64,000 bases of DNA from Azolla caroliniana. Taxonomy: Eukaryota > Polypodiophyta. The stretch is taken from contig JBHGNT010000004.1 of NCBI GenBank assembly GCA_043228905.1, positions 6,014,001-6,078,000 of the forward strand, written 5' to 3'. Of this stretch, positions 1 through 10,426 are shown in pieces. The position numbers and the translations under genes are program-made. The notes below the pieces were generated by a model that saw nothing but the letters and a program-made list of their open reading frames with translations, searched no databases and had not been told where the DNA came from. Every line of letters begins with the position of its first letter. Positions within the stretch are counted from its first letter, which is position 1.

Positions 1-5
1 TGGAT

Positions 6-1322
6 CTATGTTCGAAGCGCGACCAATTCTTGGGTTGTTGTTAGCGTCAGGTGTTCCCTACGCTTTTCCTCTTCGTCCAATTGGTCTGCTACCCCCGACA
101 CCTGCTCTGAGAGCCATCTCAGCCATTGTTGCTTGGTACTTCTTTCCAGTCCATGATCCGGGGTGCGTTCCTTGCTTCCGTTCCTTGGTTCGGACTGTTT
201 CTCCTGTCCACTCTCCGGCTGTTCCGATACCCGTTCATTTCCCATATCCGGAATTAACGGTTCTCTGAAATCCGGCAAAACCGGTTCCGGTGCTGCCTCC
301 TTTGGTGCGGTCCTGGCTTCTTCCTGTTTCCTTTCCGCCTCGGCTACTGGAGTCGGTCCCTTCGCCCGTCGCTGAGAGCCGTCAACTGGTGGAGCTAGTC
401 CTTTCGCCCGTTTCTCCCGTCCCTGTCTTGGTGGGAGTCTCACCAGTTGCTTGGATGAGTCCTCCGGCTCAGCTTCCTCCTCAGGTGCGGTTCCCAAACG
501 GATCTTTTGTATAAAGTCCTCTGGTTCGGGTTCCGGCCTTCGTACCGTTATCTTGATCGGCTTGTGCACCACCGGCTCTTCCTCAGCCGGTTCTTGCGCG
601 CGGGTGGTCTTCTTTGTCGTTTTCTCCTTCCCCTTCCCTGCCGGTTTTGCTTGTGCCACCGGCTGTTCCGGTTGTCGTCGGGATGGCCCTTCTTCCGGTT
701 GTTCTTCTTCTTCTTGGGTCCATCCCGGAGTGTGTTTCTCCAAGAGTTGTCGGCGTTTTGCTATCTTCTTAGGAGTGGTATCCTGCCGAGCTCGCTTCTT
801 CTGCTTGATGGGGAGAACTGGTGGGACTAACACCGTCAGCCACTGCACTATCCCGGTCCATGACTTCTTCCCGTCCACCAGGTTCCCGATGGCGTCCTTT
901 AGTCCTCCGGTTATGAAGTGGAGCTAGTCCACTTGCAGGCCTTCATATGCCGCAATTATGAACCCTGCCCGGTACTTTGGTATGGCCGGGGGATGAGGGT
1001 GTACAAACCCGTACTCCATCATGGGCCGGGCCACCTCCCCGAACAACAGGTTCTGTCCGCCCTGCGTTCGGTACGCCTTGCTGCTTATAGAGTATTCCCC
1101 GAAATACTCGAACAAGATCTGATTGGAGGGGTGCTCGATGGATCGGAGTCCTCCGGCTTGTAGACCTATGAGCGCCTGTACTGCGCCTTCCGTGATCTCC
1201 AACAGATCGATCGTTGCTGCCGCCTGCTCCGGTTCCCCGTGTGGTGGAGCGTCGACGATGCGCAGCAGTCCTTCCAAACCGTTTTCTGTCATCCATTGTC
1301 GTGCTTCATCTGACAACGCCAT
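6..1322 (-). pseudogene. Extra ORF downstream of Gypsy-1 integrase (unknown function)
   Basis: A reading frame of about 439 codons starts at an ATG (1320-1322) and runs to a TAG at 6-8. One internal TAG (924-926) sits where the Gypsy-3 copy has tryptophan. Residues 1-135 hold a block shared with the ORFs at 57448 and 43062, including EYFGEYSISSKAYRTQGG and MEYGFVHPHP. The remainder is rich in Pro, Glu, Lys and Arg and looks disordered, with basic stretches. I see no transmembrane segment, signal peptide or known catalytic motif. It lies where env-like or accessory ORFs sit in some plant gypsy elements, about 0.5 kb after pol. I do not recognise the family. Confidence 0.7.
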
Positions 1323-1816
1323 GGGTACTACTTCTTCCTCCAGTTTTTGTTGATCGGTGTGGGAGAGACGTGCTGAGTGTGTGGATGCTCTTCTGTGCTC
1401 TCGCGCGTGTGTGACTGCAAACTCGTAAAATGTGAATCCCTAACAGGCCTTTGCCTTTTGTAGGTGCGTTTCCCTCGAGCCGTCCTTTCTTGATTCCCGC
1501 GCATGCATAACTCCCGCCATAATTAGCAAGTCCTTTCTTGATTCCCACGCGTGCAAATCTCCTCGTGCTTCGGTGGTTGTGCATTAATTAGTAAGTACTT
1601 GCCCACGTTCTGGGCTTTAAATAGCAAGTACCCCACGTCTCTCCGTTTAACAAATGGCGCCTCTTCATTGAGTAATTGGCGGCGCTTCCTTCTTTGAATG
1701 ACTGGCGCTCCCACCTTTTCCAATCTCCATCGTCATTATGACCTGTTGATTATTTTCTTATGTTTAAATTTTTGTTTTTTTTTTTTGTTGTTTTTTTCTC
1801 TTTCGGTCCGTCCACG
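1323..1816 (-). other. Gypsy-1 spacer between pol and the extra ORF
   Basis: No conserved coding sequence is seen. A spacer of similar size lies at the same place in Gypsy-3 (56979-57447) and a shorter one in Gypsy-2 (42701-43061), so it is a regular part of the element. It might hold a leader or promoter for the extra ORF (inference). Confidence 0.5.
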
Positions 1817-4704
1817 TCATTTGTTGGTTCCAACCGGGTTGTCCGGGTCGGTTCTCGCCGGTACCGGAACCTCTTCATGCCGGTTATCCGGAGCAGCTTC
1901 GGTCGGTTCTTCCTCATGCCGGTTCTCCGGGTTGTCTAGTTCCGTGTTCCCTGGGAACGGGTTAGCTGGCATATGTCCTTTATAAGGCTTCAACCGGAAA
2001 CCATTTGCCCATTTGCCGATGACTTCTCCTGCCAACGTGCCGAGCTGGTACGATCCATTGTACTCCTTGGTTATCCAGAATGGTCCGGTCCACCGAAACC
2101 GTAATTTCCCTGGCATGTTCCCCATTCGGGTCTGGAACAGTAGTACCGGTTTCCCGACTTCAAACTCCTTTTCGTTGCCCCGCCGGTGCCGGTCCACGAA
2201 CGCCTTCCTTCTCCTTTGTTCCAGTTCCAGCTGCAACAAACTGGCTATCCGGTTTTCCTCTAATTCTAATAATGTTGCCAGCCGAATTCGTTTGGACTCT
2301 TTTTCGCTCAAGCGCTCCTTTACCTGGATCCGTAAACTGGGAATCTGAAATTCAACCGGCATTACCGCTTCTAAGCCGAATGCCAGTCGGAACGGGGTTG
2401 TCCGGATGCTGGTTTTATATGTTGTCCGGTACGCCCAAAGTGCGCTCTGCAGTTTTGTGTCCCAATCAGTTCGGTTCTCGTTGACAATCTTTCGCAGAAT
2501 GTTTTGCAGGGTTTTGTTCGTCGACTTCACTAGTCCGTTGGCTTGCGAGTAGTAAGGAGTGCTCCGTTTCTGTACTACCGCGTAAAATGACGTCAGACTT
2601 TCCACTACCTGCCCGAGAAAGTGCATAGCTAGCGTTGTCAGCTTCAATTCGCATGTTTGAACATAAAAATCCGATATCAAACGAGCTCCTTGGTCACTTA
2701 TTAGCTCGATCAGGCACCCATACCGGCACCATATGCATTCATACAAGAACTTCGTTGTGGAAGCGGCCGTGTTGTCCCGTAGTGCCTTCGCCTCCACCCA
2801 CTTGGTACAATAGTCGGTCGCCAATATGATATAACGATTTCCGGTTCTCATGGTCGGGGGCTTAAAGGGACCGACAAAGTCTAGTCCCCACTTTTGAAAT
2901 GGTTCTAAGGGTAGAACCGGGTGGTGCGGCATCCTGGCATGCTCCGTCGGTTGGCCCAGTCGCTGGCACAAATCGCATTCCTTGGTATATCTCATGGCAT
3001 CCTTTAGAGTGGTTGGCCACCACAGTCCGCTCTGCCATATCTTCCGAGTTGTTGCTTCGCCGGCATAATGCCCTCCGGCTATGCCACAGTGGGCTTCCCT
3101 GAGGATCAAATCCTTCTCGTCACTCCGCACCGTTCGTCTCCAGATGCCGTCTGCCCCCTTGTGGTAAAGGTTGTCTCCGACCAGACAGAAGTTTCTGCTT
3201 CGGACCGCCAACCGTTTCCTCTCATCCCGATTCATGTTTTCCGGGGGTACTCCGGTACTCAGGAACTGGTGCATTTCGGTTAGCCATTTGTCCTCATCTG
3301 CCACTGTTGCATCCATGGCCGGTTCTGTCGTGATCCGGAACAGCTCGGCGTCGGGGAACTCATCTTGTACGTTGTTCCTTGCTTCGCCGGATTCGAGCCT
3401 ACTTAAGTAATCTGCTACCGCATGCTGAACCCCGGGTCGGTGGAAGATGTCAAATTCGAATTCTTGTAGCAGCAATGTCCACCGTGTGATTTTCCCGGTC
3501 AATGATGCCTTTGATACCAGGTAGAGTAGTGCCGAATGATCCACATGGAAGGAGAATTTCCATCCGAGTAAGTAGTGTCTGTACTTTGTGACACTATATA
3601 CCATCCCCAAGGCCTCTCGCTCCGTCGTGGAGTAGTTCCGTTCTGCTTTTGAGAGTTTTCGGCTTGTGTAGTAAACCGGTCGGTACCATTTTGGCTCTGT
3701 TAGCTGCATTAGGACATTGCCGATTGCAACGTTCGATGCGTCGACGAAAACGTGAAAGCTTTTGGTCCAATCTGGCGGTTGAACTACCGGGGCTTGCGAT
3801 AGCATAACCTTTAATGCTTGGTATGCTTTTTCTTTGGTGTTCGCCCATTGGAAAGGTACTCGGTGTACGACGGCGTGTAATGGTGTAGCAAAATCCGCGA
3901 GGTGCCGTATCATCCGACTATGCCACCTTATTTGGCCCAGGAACCGACTTAGGGCTTTTGCATTGCTTGGCGCCGGTGCCTTGAGGATTGCTTTTACTTT
4001 GTCCGGATCTACCGCGATTCCTTCCTTGCTCACCACGTGTCCCAATAAGTTGCCGCTTGCTACTCCAAAGACACATTTGGCCGGATTCAAACTCACTTTT
4101 CTAAGCACAGCCGCAGGTGATCGAGATGTTCCCGTGTCGGCTGTAGACCGCGAAATCATCGAGGAATACCTGCATAAACCCGGGAATGTATTCCCCAAAG
4201 ATTTCCATTATTATACGTTGAAATGTCGTTGGGGCCGTCTTTAACCCGAACATCATCACGACTGCCATGAACACCCCCCATTCTGTGACGAATGCCGTTT
4301 TCTCCTGGTCGGCTGGGTTCATTCGGATCTAGTTGTACCCACTGAATCCGTCCAGGAAACTGTAGACTTCATGACCGGCCACCGCATCTAGTACTCCGTC
4401 CATAAACGGTAATGGAAATGCGTCGATCACTGTTGCGGCATTCAATTTCCGGTAGTCCACGCATACCCGGATCTTGCCGTTCTTCTTTGGAACGACCACT
4501 ATCGGGCTTAGCCAGGTCGCCTGCTTTACTGGTCGGATGAATCCGACCCGGAGTAGCTTGTCGATTTCCTCCTTAACCTTCGCCGCATAGTTCGGGTTCA
4601 TCCGGTATCTTCGTTGGGCTACTGGTTTCGCGTTTGTACTCAGATGAATCTAGTGTTGGTACAGCTGGGGGTCCAACCCTCGCATGTCTTCATACGACCA
4701 TGCG
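1817..4704 (-). pseudogene. pol: Gypsy-1 pol, 3' part: RT, RNase H, integrase
   Basis: On the minus strand from 4704, RT motifs appear in order: VPKKNGKIRVCVDYRKLN, then YSFLDGFSGYN, then QVFLDDFAVYS with the catalytic Asp pair. RNase H follows (FHVFVDASN, STTEREALG), then the integrase zinc-binding and catalytic core. Breaks are a TAG at about 4633, a TAG in place of Gln near 4329, and a frameshift near 4110-4130. In integrase the stretch between the second catalytic Asp (ISDQG) and the Glu position is about 20 residues longer than in Gypsy-3, and that Glu is Lys (GLVKSTN). The ORF ends at 1817. It joined the 10422-12190 part before Copia-1 inserted. Confidence 0.9.
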
Positions 4705-4709
4705 AATAC
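4705..4709. repeat. Left target-site duplication of Copia-1 (AATAC)
   Basis: AATAC lies directly before the LTR start TGTTGGG and recurs at 10422-10426 directly after the 3' LTR. This marks the insertion point within Gypsy-1 pol. Confidence 0.95.
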
Positions 4710-5480
4710 TGTTGGGATTACGGTCCCTCCGGATGGGATGGTCAGATGTCCGGGAATCGGGAATGAAGACCCGAACGAGGAGTACCCGGTATTGGTTCCG
4801 GATGATGAAGACCCCGGCTACGGAGCCGGATGACGAAGACCCGGTTTCGGATCCGGATGATGAAGACCCCGGCTACGGAGCCGGATGACGAAGACCCGGT
4901 TTCGGATCCGGATGATGAAGATCCCGGCTACGGAGCCGGATGACGAAGACCCGGTTTCGGATCCGGATGATGAAGACCCCGGCTACGGAGCCGGATGACG
5001 AATGTACCCGGAGAGAGATCCGGATGCGGGGACATATCTGTGAATATGTTTACCAAGGGCCCTCGAGGCTATATTTGTAGATAGCCCGAAAGTCATATGT
5101 GTGTAAATATGACTTAGGGCAAACAGTTTTGTTGTTGTTGCTCATTTTTCTATTTTCCACTTAGAGGGAGCGAAGTGAGAGCAGCCGAGAGAGAGAAAGA
5201 GAGAGAGAAAGGAAGAGGTCGACGCCTCTGTGTAATACCGCCGCCTGTGGCGAGGACAGCGAGCTCAAGGTCGTCGCCTTGTAGCTCGCCATTGTACATT
5301 CCCTGCGTATAGTGATAGTTGGAGTCTTGCACTCCCGTGGTTTTTCCCGTCTAGGGTTTTCCACGCTAAACCCTGTGCATTCGAGTCTCTCTCTGTGTTT
5401 TTGATTTACTTCTGCATTGATTCGTGTTTCCTCGGTTGTGGCCGAGAGGTGAAGGTTTTGAAAGCGTCCATTACCTAACA
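4710..5480 (+). repeat. Copia-1 5' LTR
   Basis: It runs from TGTTGGG to CCTAACA and is 771 bp long. It contains the 55-bp tandem array at 4801-5002 and a purine-rich GAGAGAGA stretch near 5190-5210. The primer site begins 4 bp after its end. Confidence 0.95.
4801..5002 (+). repeat. 55-bp tandem repeats in the 5' LTR (about 3.7 units)
   Basis: Each unit consists of a 28-bp half (GATGATGAAGACCCCGGCTA...) and a 27-bp half (GATGACGAAGACCCGGTTTC...). The array lies near the start of the LTR, in the likely U3 region, where repeats often act as enhancers (family knowledge). The 3' LTR has exactly one more unit. Confidence 0.92.
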
Positions 5481-5483
5481 ATC

Positions 5484-5495
5484 TGGTATCAGAGC
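5484..5495 (+). promoter_or_regulatory. Copia-1 primer-binding site
   Basis: TGGTATCAGAGC begins 3 bp after the LTR. This is the standard plant copia primer site, complementary to the 3' end of initiator tRNA-Met. Confidence 0.93.
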
Positions 5496-5511
5496 GACTG
5501 CAGTGCAGAAA

Positions 5512-8500
5512 ATGGAAGGCGGCAGCAGCGGGCAGCCGGGGATGATGGTGCTGAATGCGCAGAACTACGCCGACTGGAAGATAAAGATGGAGGATCTGCT
5601 CATTGTTCGGGACCTGTATGAACCGATCGACAGGTCGGAAATACCCAAGGGGGTACTTGAGACGGAATGGAGGCTTCTGAACCGGAAAGCCGTTGCAACC
5701 ATTCGGCAATACGTCGATGTGAGCGTTCTACAACATGTGGCGAACGACACCAACGCATATGAGATGTGGCAGAAGCTGTCGGGCCTCTACGAGAGGAAGA
5801 ATGCGTTGAACCGGACCTCCTTGATGAGGAAGATAGTGAACCTCAAGTACCGGGACGGCGAGAGTATGGTGGAACACGTAAGCACGTTCATGGGATTCGT
5901 GAACCAGCTTGCGGCTATCAAGTTCCCGTTGGAGGATGCAATGCAAGCCATCATGCTGATGTGTACATTGCCGGAAAGCTGGGAGAACTTGGTGGTGACT
6001 CTCAGCACCTCCTGCACTGAAGATAACTTGTCCCTACAAACGGTAAAGACAAGCATTTTGAACGAAGAAGCACGTCGGAGAGATAAAGAACCGGCCTCCG
6101 ATCCGAAGATGCTGCTTACCGAATCGGATCGGGGAAGACAACGGAACCGGAGTCCGCAAAGACGGGAGAAGTCGGGGACCCGGTCGCGGTCAAGAGGAAG
6201 GCCCACATGCTTCCACTGTGGGAAGCCGGGGCACTTCCGAAAGAATTGTCGGCATTACCGAAAAGACAACGGAGCCGACGACACCGATTCGAAGAAGTCT
6301 TCGGAACGGAACGGTGCTTACCGGGGAGCCACGGACCGGAATGGTTCGGATCGGCGAGGGCAGGACCGGAAAGGAACGACGGCACTCGCGGCAACTGAAG
6401 AGGAGATCATGCTCATCACCGAAGAAGGTGAACTAAACATTGCCTGCGATGAGACTACCTGGGTGGTCGATTCCGGAGCGTCGTTCCACCTGACCCCGGA
6501 AAGAAGATACTTCTCATCCTACACAGCCGGTGAGCATGGCTGTGTTCGGATGGGAAATGAAGGTACGTGCCGGATTGCCGGCATAGGAGACGTGTGGTTG
6601 ACAACCTCGACCGGATGCAAAATGTTGCTGAAGGATGTTCGACACGTTCCGGAGGTTCGATTGAACCTGATTTCGGCTGGGAGGCTAGACGATGAAGGCT
6701 ACACAGGTAGCATCCGGAACTGCGTTATGAAGTTCAGCAAGGGGAGCCTGATAGTGGCTCGGGCCTGGAAAGTCAACACATTGTACCTTATGAATGCCTG
6801 GTTGTGTCCGGATGAGTTGAACGTGGCAGCCGACACTGCCGGTGAGCTGTGGCACAAGAGACTGTGCCACATGAGTGAGAAGGGGATGAAGAGGCTTGCA
6901 GAAGACAACCTTATTCTAGTGAAGCATGTGCACCTGGAGAAGTGCACCGATTGCCTGGCCGGTAAGCAGAACCAAACCTCCTTCCACTCAAGGCCACCGA
7001 CGAGACGTAGCGCACCATTGGAGTTGGTGCACACTGACGTGTGTCAAGTAGAAACGAAGTCACATGGCGGAGCCCAGTACTTCGTGACATTCATTGATGA
7101 CCACAGCCGGAAGCTGTGGACGGCACCGTTGAAGAAAAAGGACCAAGTGTTGTGCGTCTTCAAAGAACTCCACGCGAGAGTGGAAAGGGAATCCGGCAAG
7201 AAGCTGAAAGCGATACGAGCGGATAATGGAGGGGAATACCGGGGGCAGTTCGAGGAGTACTGTCGCTCGAAGGGAATCCGGCTCGAGTTTACTGTGCCGA
7301 AGACGCCGGAACTGAACGGGCTGGCCGAGAGGATGAACCGGACCATAATGGAGAGGGTCCGGAGTATGCTGGCGCATGCGAAACTACCCAAGGGGTTTTG
7401 GGCTGAGGCAATGTCGATGGCGACATACGTGATAAACAGATCACCCTCAGTACCTTTGGACGGAGACACGCCGCAGAGAGTGTGGACCGGTAGGGAAGTA
7501 TCCTACCGGCATCTGAAGGTGTTCGGGTGTCTCGCATATGTGCATGTGGCAAAAGACCGGAGAGGAAAGCTAGATCCAAAGACCCGGCCATGCATATTCC
7601 TCGGTTACGGCGATGACGAGTTCGGCTACCGAGTATGGGACCCGGTCGACAAAAAGATATTCCGGAGTCGTGATATCATCTTCATGGAGGACAAGACACT
7701 CGCCGACTGGGAGTCGGAGAAGAAGATGAAGGGCTCCAAGTCGACCGGTGAGGATCAACTCTACGAGGAGCAGTCCCGACCGGCAAGGGACCGGTTAGCA
7801 CTCGAGGATCCGGCCGAAGACGGTGAAGAAACAGAACCGGCCGAGGAAGATGAAACTGATACCGGAACCGACCCCGATCCCGAAATGGATTCGGATGAAG
7901 AGGAAACGGAGGAGCCGGTTACCGAAGCTCCGGAACGGAGATATCCTCTAAGAGAGAGAAGGGCCCCCCGGAGATTTCCAGAACCAGAGCACGTGCTGCT
8001 AACCGACGAGGGGGAGCCGGAGAGTTTTGAAGAAGCAAAGCTTGACACCCATAGCCGCAGGTGGTTGAGTGCCATGCAGGAGGAGATGGATTCCCTGCAT
8101 GAGAACCACACATATGAACTTGTGGAGTTGCCGAAAGGAAAGCGGGCACTTAGAAACAAGTGGGTGTTCAAGCTGAAACCGGGAGATGCCGGAAACCCCC
8201 CGAGATACAAAGCCAGGATCGTGGTGAAGGGGTTCCAGCAGAAGAAGGGCGTCGACTTCGACGAGATATTTGCCCCGGTAGTGAAGATGACCTCCATCCG
8301 GACGGTGCTGAGCATAGCGGCAAGCATGGACCTCGAGGTAGAACAGATGGACGTGAAGACGGCATTCCTTCACGGTGACCTCGAAGAAGAGATCTACATG
8401 CAGCAACCGGAAGGATTCGAGAAGAAAGGGAAGGAGCACCTGGTATGCCGGTTGAAGAAGAGCCTTTACGGACTGAAGCAGGCTCCCCGGCAATGGTACT

Positions 8501-9585
8501 GGAAGTTCGACTCTTTCATGACCGACGAAGGGTATCACAAAACGCAGTCTGATCACTGCGTGTTTGTGAAGAAGTTCGAAGGAGGAGACTTTCTAATACT
8601 CCTCCTGTACGTGGACGACATGTTGATCGTCGGACGGGACCAGGTCAAGATACGGATGCTGAAGAAAGCGCTTCACCGAACCTTCTCAATGAAGGACCTG
8701 GGTCCGGCGAGGCAAATACTAGGGATGCACATCATCCGGGACCGGAAGAAGAAGCAGTTGTGGCTGTCACAGGAGAAGTACGTGACAAAGGTGCTTCACC
8801 GGTTCAACATGTCGGAAGCAAGACCGGTCGGGTCAACCCTCCCGGCAAACTGCAAGTTGTCCAGCAAGCAAAGCCCCAAGACAAAGGCTGAGAAGGAGGA
8901 CATGATGAAAGTACCATATGCCTCTGCCGTCGGAAGCTTGATGTACGCAATGGTGTGTACAAGACCGGACATAGGATATGCAGTCGGAGTGGTGAGCCGG
9001 TACATGAGCAATCCCGGCAAAGAGCACTGGAACGCGGCCAAGTGGATACTCCGATACCTGAAGGGCACGACAAACGTGTGCCTCCGATTCGGCTCCGGTA
9101 AGCCCGAACTCGACGGCTTTACCGATTCGGATATGTCGGCTGATGCAGATACCAGCCGGTCCACATCAGGGTATGTGATGACGTATGCAGGGGGAGCTGT
9201 TTCGTGGCAGTCGAGGCTGCAGAAGACGGTTGCGTTGTCAACCACTGAGGCGGAGTATATGGCGGCTGTTGAAGCCGGCAAGGAAATAATATGGATGAAG
9301 GGCTTCATTAGAGAGCTCGGTATCCGGCAGGAGGAGTACCGACTCTACTGCGACAGTCAGAGTGCCATCCACCTTGCGAAGAATGCGGCCTATCACTCCC
9401 GGACGAAGCACATCCAACGAAGATATCACTGGATCCGGGAAAGGATAGAAGACCAGGAGTTCGTGCTGACGAAGATCCACACGGACGAGAACGGGTCAGA
9501 TATGCTGACCAAAGTGCTCACACCTGACAAGCTGGAAGCGTGCCGGAAGAGGGTCGGACTGGAAAGACATCCCATGCCGAAGTGA
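5512..9585 (+). CDS. gag-pol: Copia-1 gag-pol polyprotein, intact
   Basis: The first ATG is at 5512; an in-frame GTG at 5503 is an unlikely start. The 1357-codon ORF has, in order: a gag domain (about residues 1-200), a CCHC zinc knuckle from Cys233 (CFHCGKPGHFRKNC), an aspartic protease with DSGAS at 320-324, an HHCC zinc finger (WHKRLCH ... CTDC), an integrase core with D509, D571 and E606, a long acidic linker, an RT with FLHGDLEEEIYM and YVDD at 1033-1036, and an RNase H with SDMSADAD and TTEAEYMA. The length matches plant copia polyproteins. No stop or frameshift is present. It is the only full-length retroelement ORF in the window. Confidence 0.97.
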   Translation: MEGGSSGQPGMMVLNAQNYADWKIKMEDLLIVRDLYEPIDRSEIPKGVLETEWRLLNRKAVATIRQYVDVSVLQHVANDTNAYEMWQKLSGLYERKNALNRTSLMRKIVNLKYRDGESMVEHVSTFMGFVNQLAAIKFPLEDAMQAIMLMCTLPESWENLVVTLSTSCTEDNLSLQTVKTSILNEEARRRDKEPASDPKMLLTESDRGRQRNRSPQRREKSGTRSRSRGRPTCFHCGKPGHFRKNCRHYRKDNGADDTDSKKSSERNGAYRGATDRNGSDRRGQDRKGTTALAATEEEIMLITEEGELNIACDETTWVVDSGASFHLTPERRYFSSYTAGEHGCVRMGNEGTCRIAGIGDVWLTTSTGCKMLLKDVRHVPEVRLNLISAGRLDDEGYTGSIRNCVMKFSKGSLIVARAWKVNTLYLMNAWLCPDELNVAADTAGELWHKRLCHMSEKGMKRLAEDNLILVKHVHLEKCTDCLAGKQNQTSFHSRPPTRRSAPLELVHTDVCQVETKSHGGAQYFVTFIDDHSRKLWTAPLKKKDQVLCVFKELHARVERESGKKLKAIRADNGGEYRGQFEEYCRSKGIRLEFTVPKTPELNGLAERMNRTIMERVRSMLAHAKLPKGFWAEAMSMATYVINRSPSVPLDGDTPQRVWTGREVSYRHLKVFGCLAYVHVAKDRRGKLDPKTRPCIFLGYGDDEFGYRVWDPVDKKIFRSRDIIFMEDKTLADWESEKKMKGSKSTGEDQLYEEQSRPARDRLALEDPAEDGEETEPAEEDETDTGTDPDPEMDSDEEETEEPVTEAPERRYPLRERRAPRRFPEPEHVLLTDEGEPESFEEAKLDTHSRRWLSAMQEEMDSLHENHTYELVELPKGKRALRNKWVFKLKPGDAGNPPRYKARIVVKGFQQKKGVDFDEIFAPVVKMTSIRTVLSIAASMDLEVEQMDVKTAFLHGDLEEEIYMQQPEGFEKKGKEHLVCRLKKSLYGLKQAPRQWYWKFDSFMTDEGYHKTQSDHCVFVKKFEGGDFLILLLYVDDMLIVGRDQVKIRMLKKALHRTFSMKDLGPARQILGMHIIRDRKKKQLWLSQEKYVTKVLHRFNMSEARPVGSTLPANCKLSSKQSPKTKAEKEDMMKVPYASAVGSLMYAMVCTRPDIGYAVGVVSRYMSNPGKEHWNAAKWILRYLKGTTNVCLRFGSGKPELDGFTDSDMSADADTSRSTSGYVMTYAGGAVSWQSRLQKTVALSTTEAEYMAAVEAGKEIIWMKGFIRELGIRQEEYRLYCDSQSAIHLAKNAAYHSRTKHIQRRYHWIRERIEDQEFVLTKIHTDENGSDMLTKVLTPDKLEACRKRVGLERHPMPK

Positions 9586-9595
9586 AGGGGGAGTT
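9586..9595 (+). promoter_or_regulatory. Copia-1 polypurine tract
   Basis: AGGGGGAGTT directly follows the TGA of the polyprotein and abuts the 3' LTR. It is the expected plus-strand priming site. Confidence 0.9.
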
Positions 9596-10421
9596 TGTTG
9601 GGATTACGGTCCCTCCGGATGGGATGGTCAGATGTCCGGGAATCGGGAATGAAGACCCGAACGAGGAGTACCCGGTATTGGTTCCGGATGATGAAGACCC
9701 CGGCTACGGAGCCGGATGACGAAGACCCGGTTTCGGATCCGGATGATGAAGACCCCGGCTACGGAGCCGGATGACGAAGACCCGGTTTCGGATCCGGATG
9801 ATGAAGACCCCAGCTACGGAGCCGGATGACGAAGACCCGGTTTCGGATCCGGATGATGAAGATCCCGGCTACGGAGCCGGATGACGAAGACCCGGTTTCG
9901 GATCCGGATGATGAAGACCCCGGCTACGGAGCCGGATGACGAATGTACCCGGAGAGAGATCCGGATGCGGGGACATATCTGTGAATATGTTTACCAAGGG
10001 CCCTCGAGGCTATATTTGTAGATAGCCCGAACGTCATATGTGTATAAATATGACTTAGGGCAAACAGTTTTGTTGTTGTTGCTCATTTTTCTATTTTCCA
10101 CTTAGAGGGAGCGAAGTGAGAGCAGCCGAGAGAGAGAAAGAGAGAGAGAAAGGAAGAGGTCGACGCCTCTGTGTAATACCGCCGCCTGTGGCGAGGACAG
10201 CGAGCTCAAGGTCGTCACCTTGTAGCTCGCCATTGTACATTCCCTGCGTATAGTGATAGTTGGAGTCTTGCACTCTCGTGGTTTTTCTCGTCTAGGGTTT
10301 TCCACGCTAAACCCTGTGCATTCGAGTCTCTCTCTGTGTTTTTGATTTACTTCTGCATTGATTCGTGTTTCCTCGGTTGTGGCCGAGAGGTGAAGGTTTT
10401 GAAAGCGACCATTACCTAACA
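9596..10421 (+). repeat. Copia-1 3' LTR
   Basis: It is 826 bp, exactly 55 bp longer than the 5' LTR because of one extra tandem unit. Its ends TGTTGGG and CCTAACA match the 5' copy. Confidence 0.95.
9687..9943 (+). repeat. 55-bp tandem repeats in the 3' LTR (about 4.7 units)
   Basis: Same unit as at 4801-5002, with one extra copy that carries a CCAGC variant of the CCGGC motif. Confidence 0.92.
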
Positions 10422-10426
10422 AATAC
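10422..10426. repeat. Right target-site duplication of Copia-1 (AATAC)
   Basis: Pairs with 4705-4709. Confidence 0.95.

Larger units (their letters stand above)
4710..10421 (+). mobile_element. Copia-1: complete, young Ty1/copia retrotransposon
   Basis: The element has two LTRs (771 and 826 bp), a primer site matching initiator tRNA-Met, one long gag-pol ORF, a polypurine tract and 5-bp duplications. Outside the tandem repeats I count about six substitutions between the LTRs, which points to recent insertion. It sits within Gypsy-1 pol in the opposite orientation to its host. No disabling mutation was seen, so it may be autonomous. Confidence 0.97.

Noticed and set aside
5787-9480. Several long minus-strand frames under Copia-1
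   Set aside because: They are antisense shadows of the intact plus-strand polyprotein.
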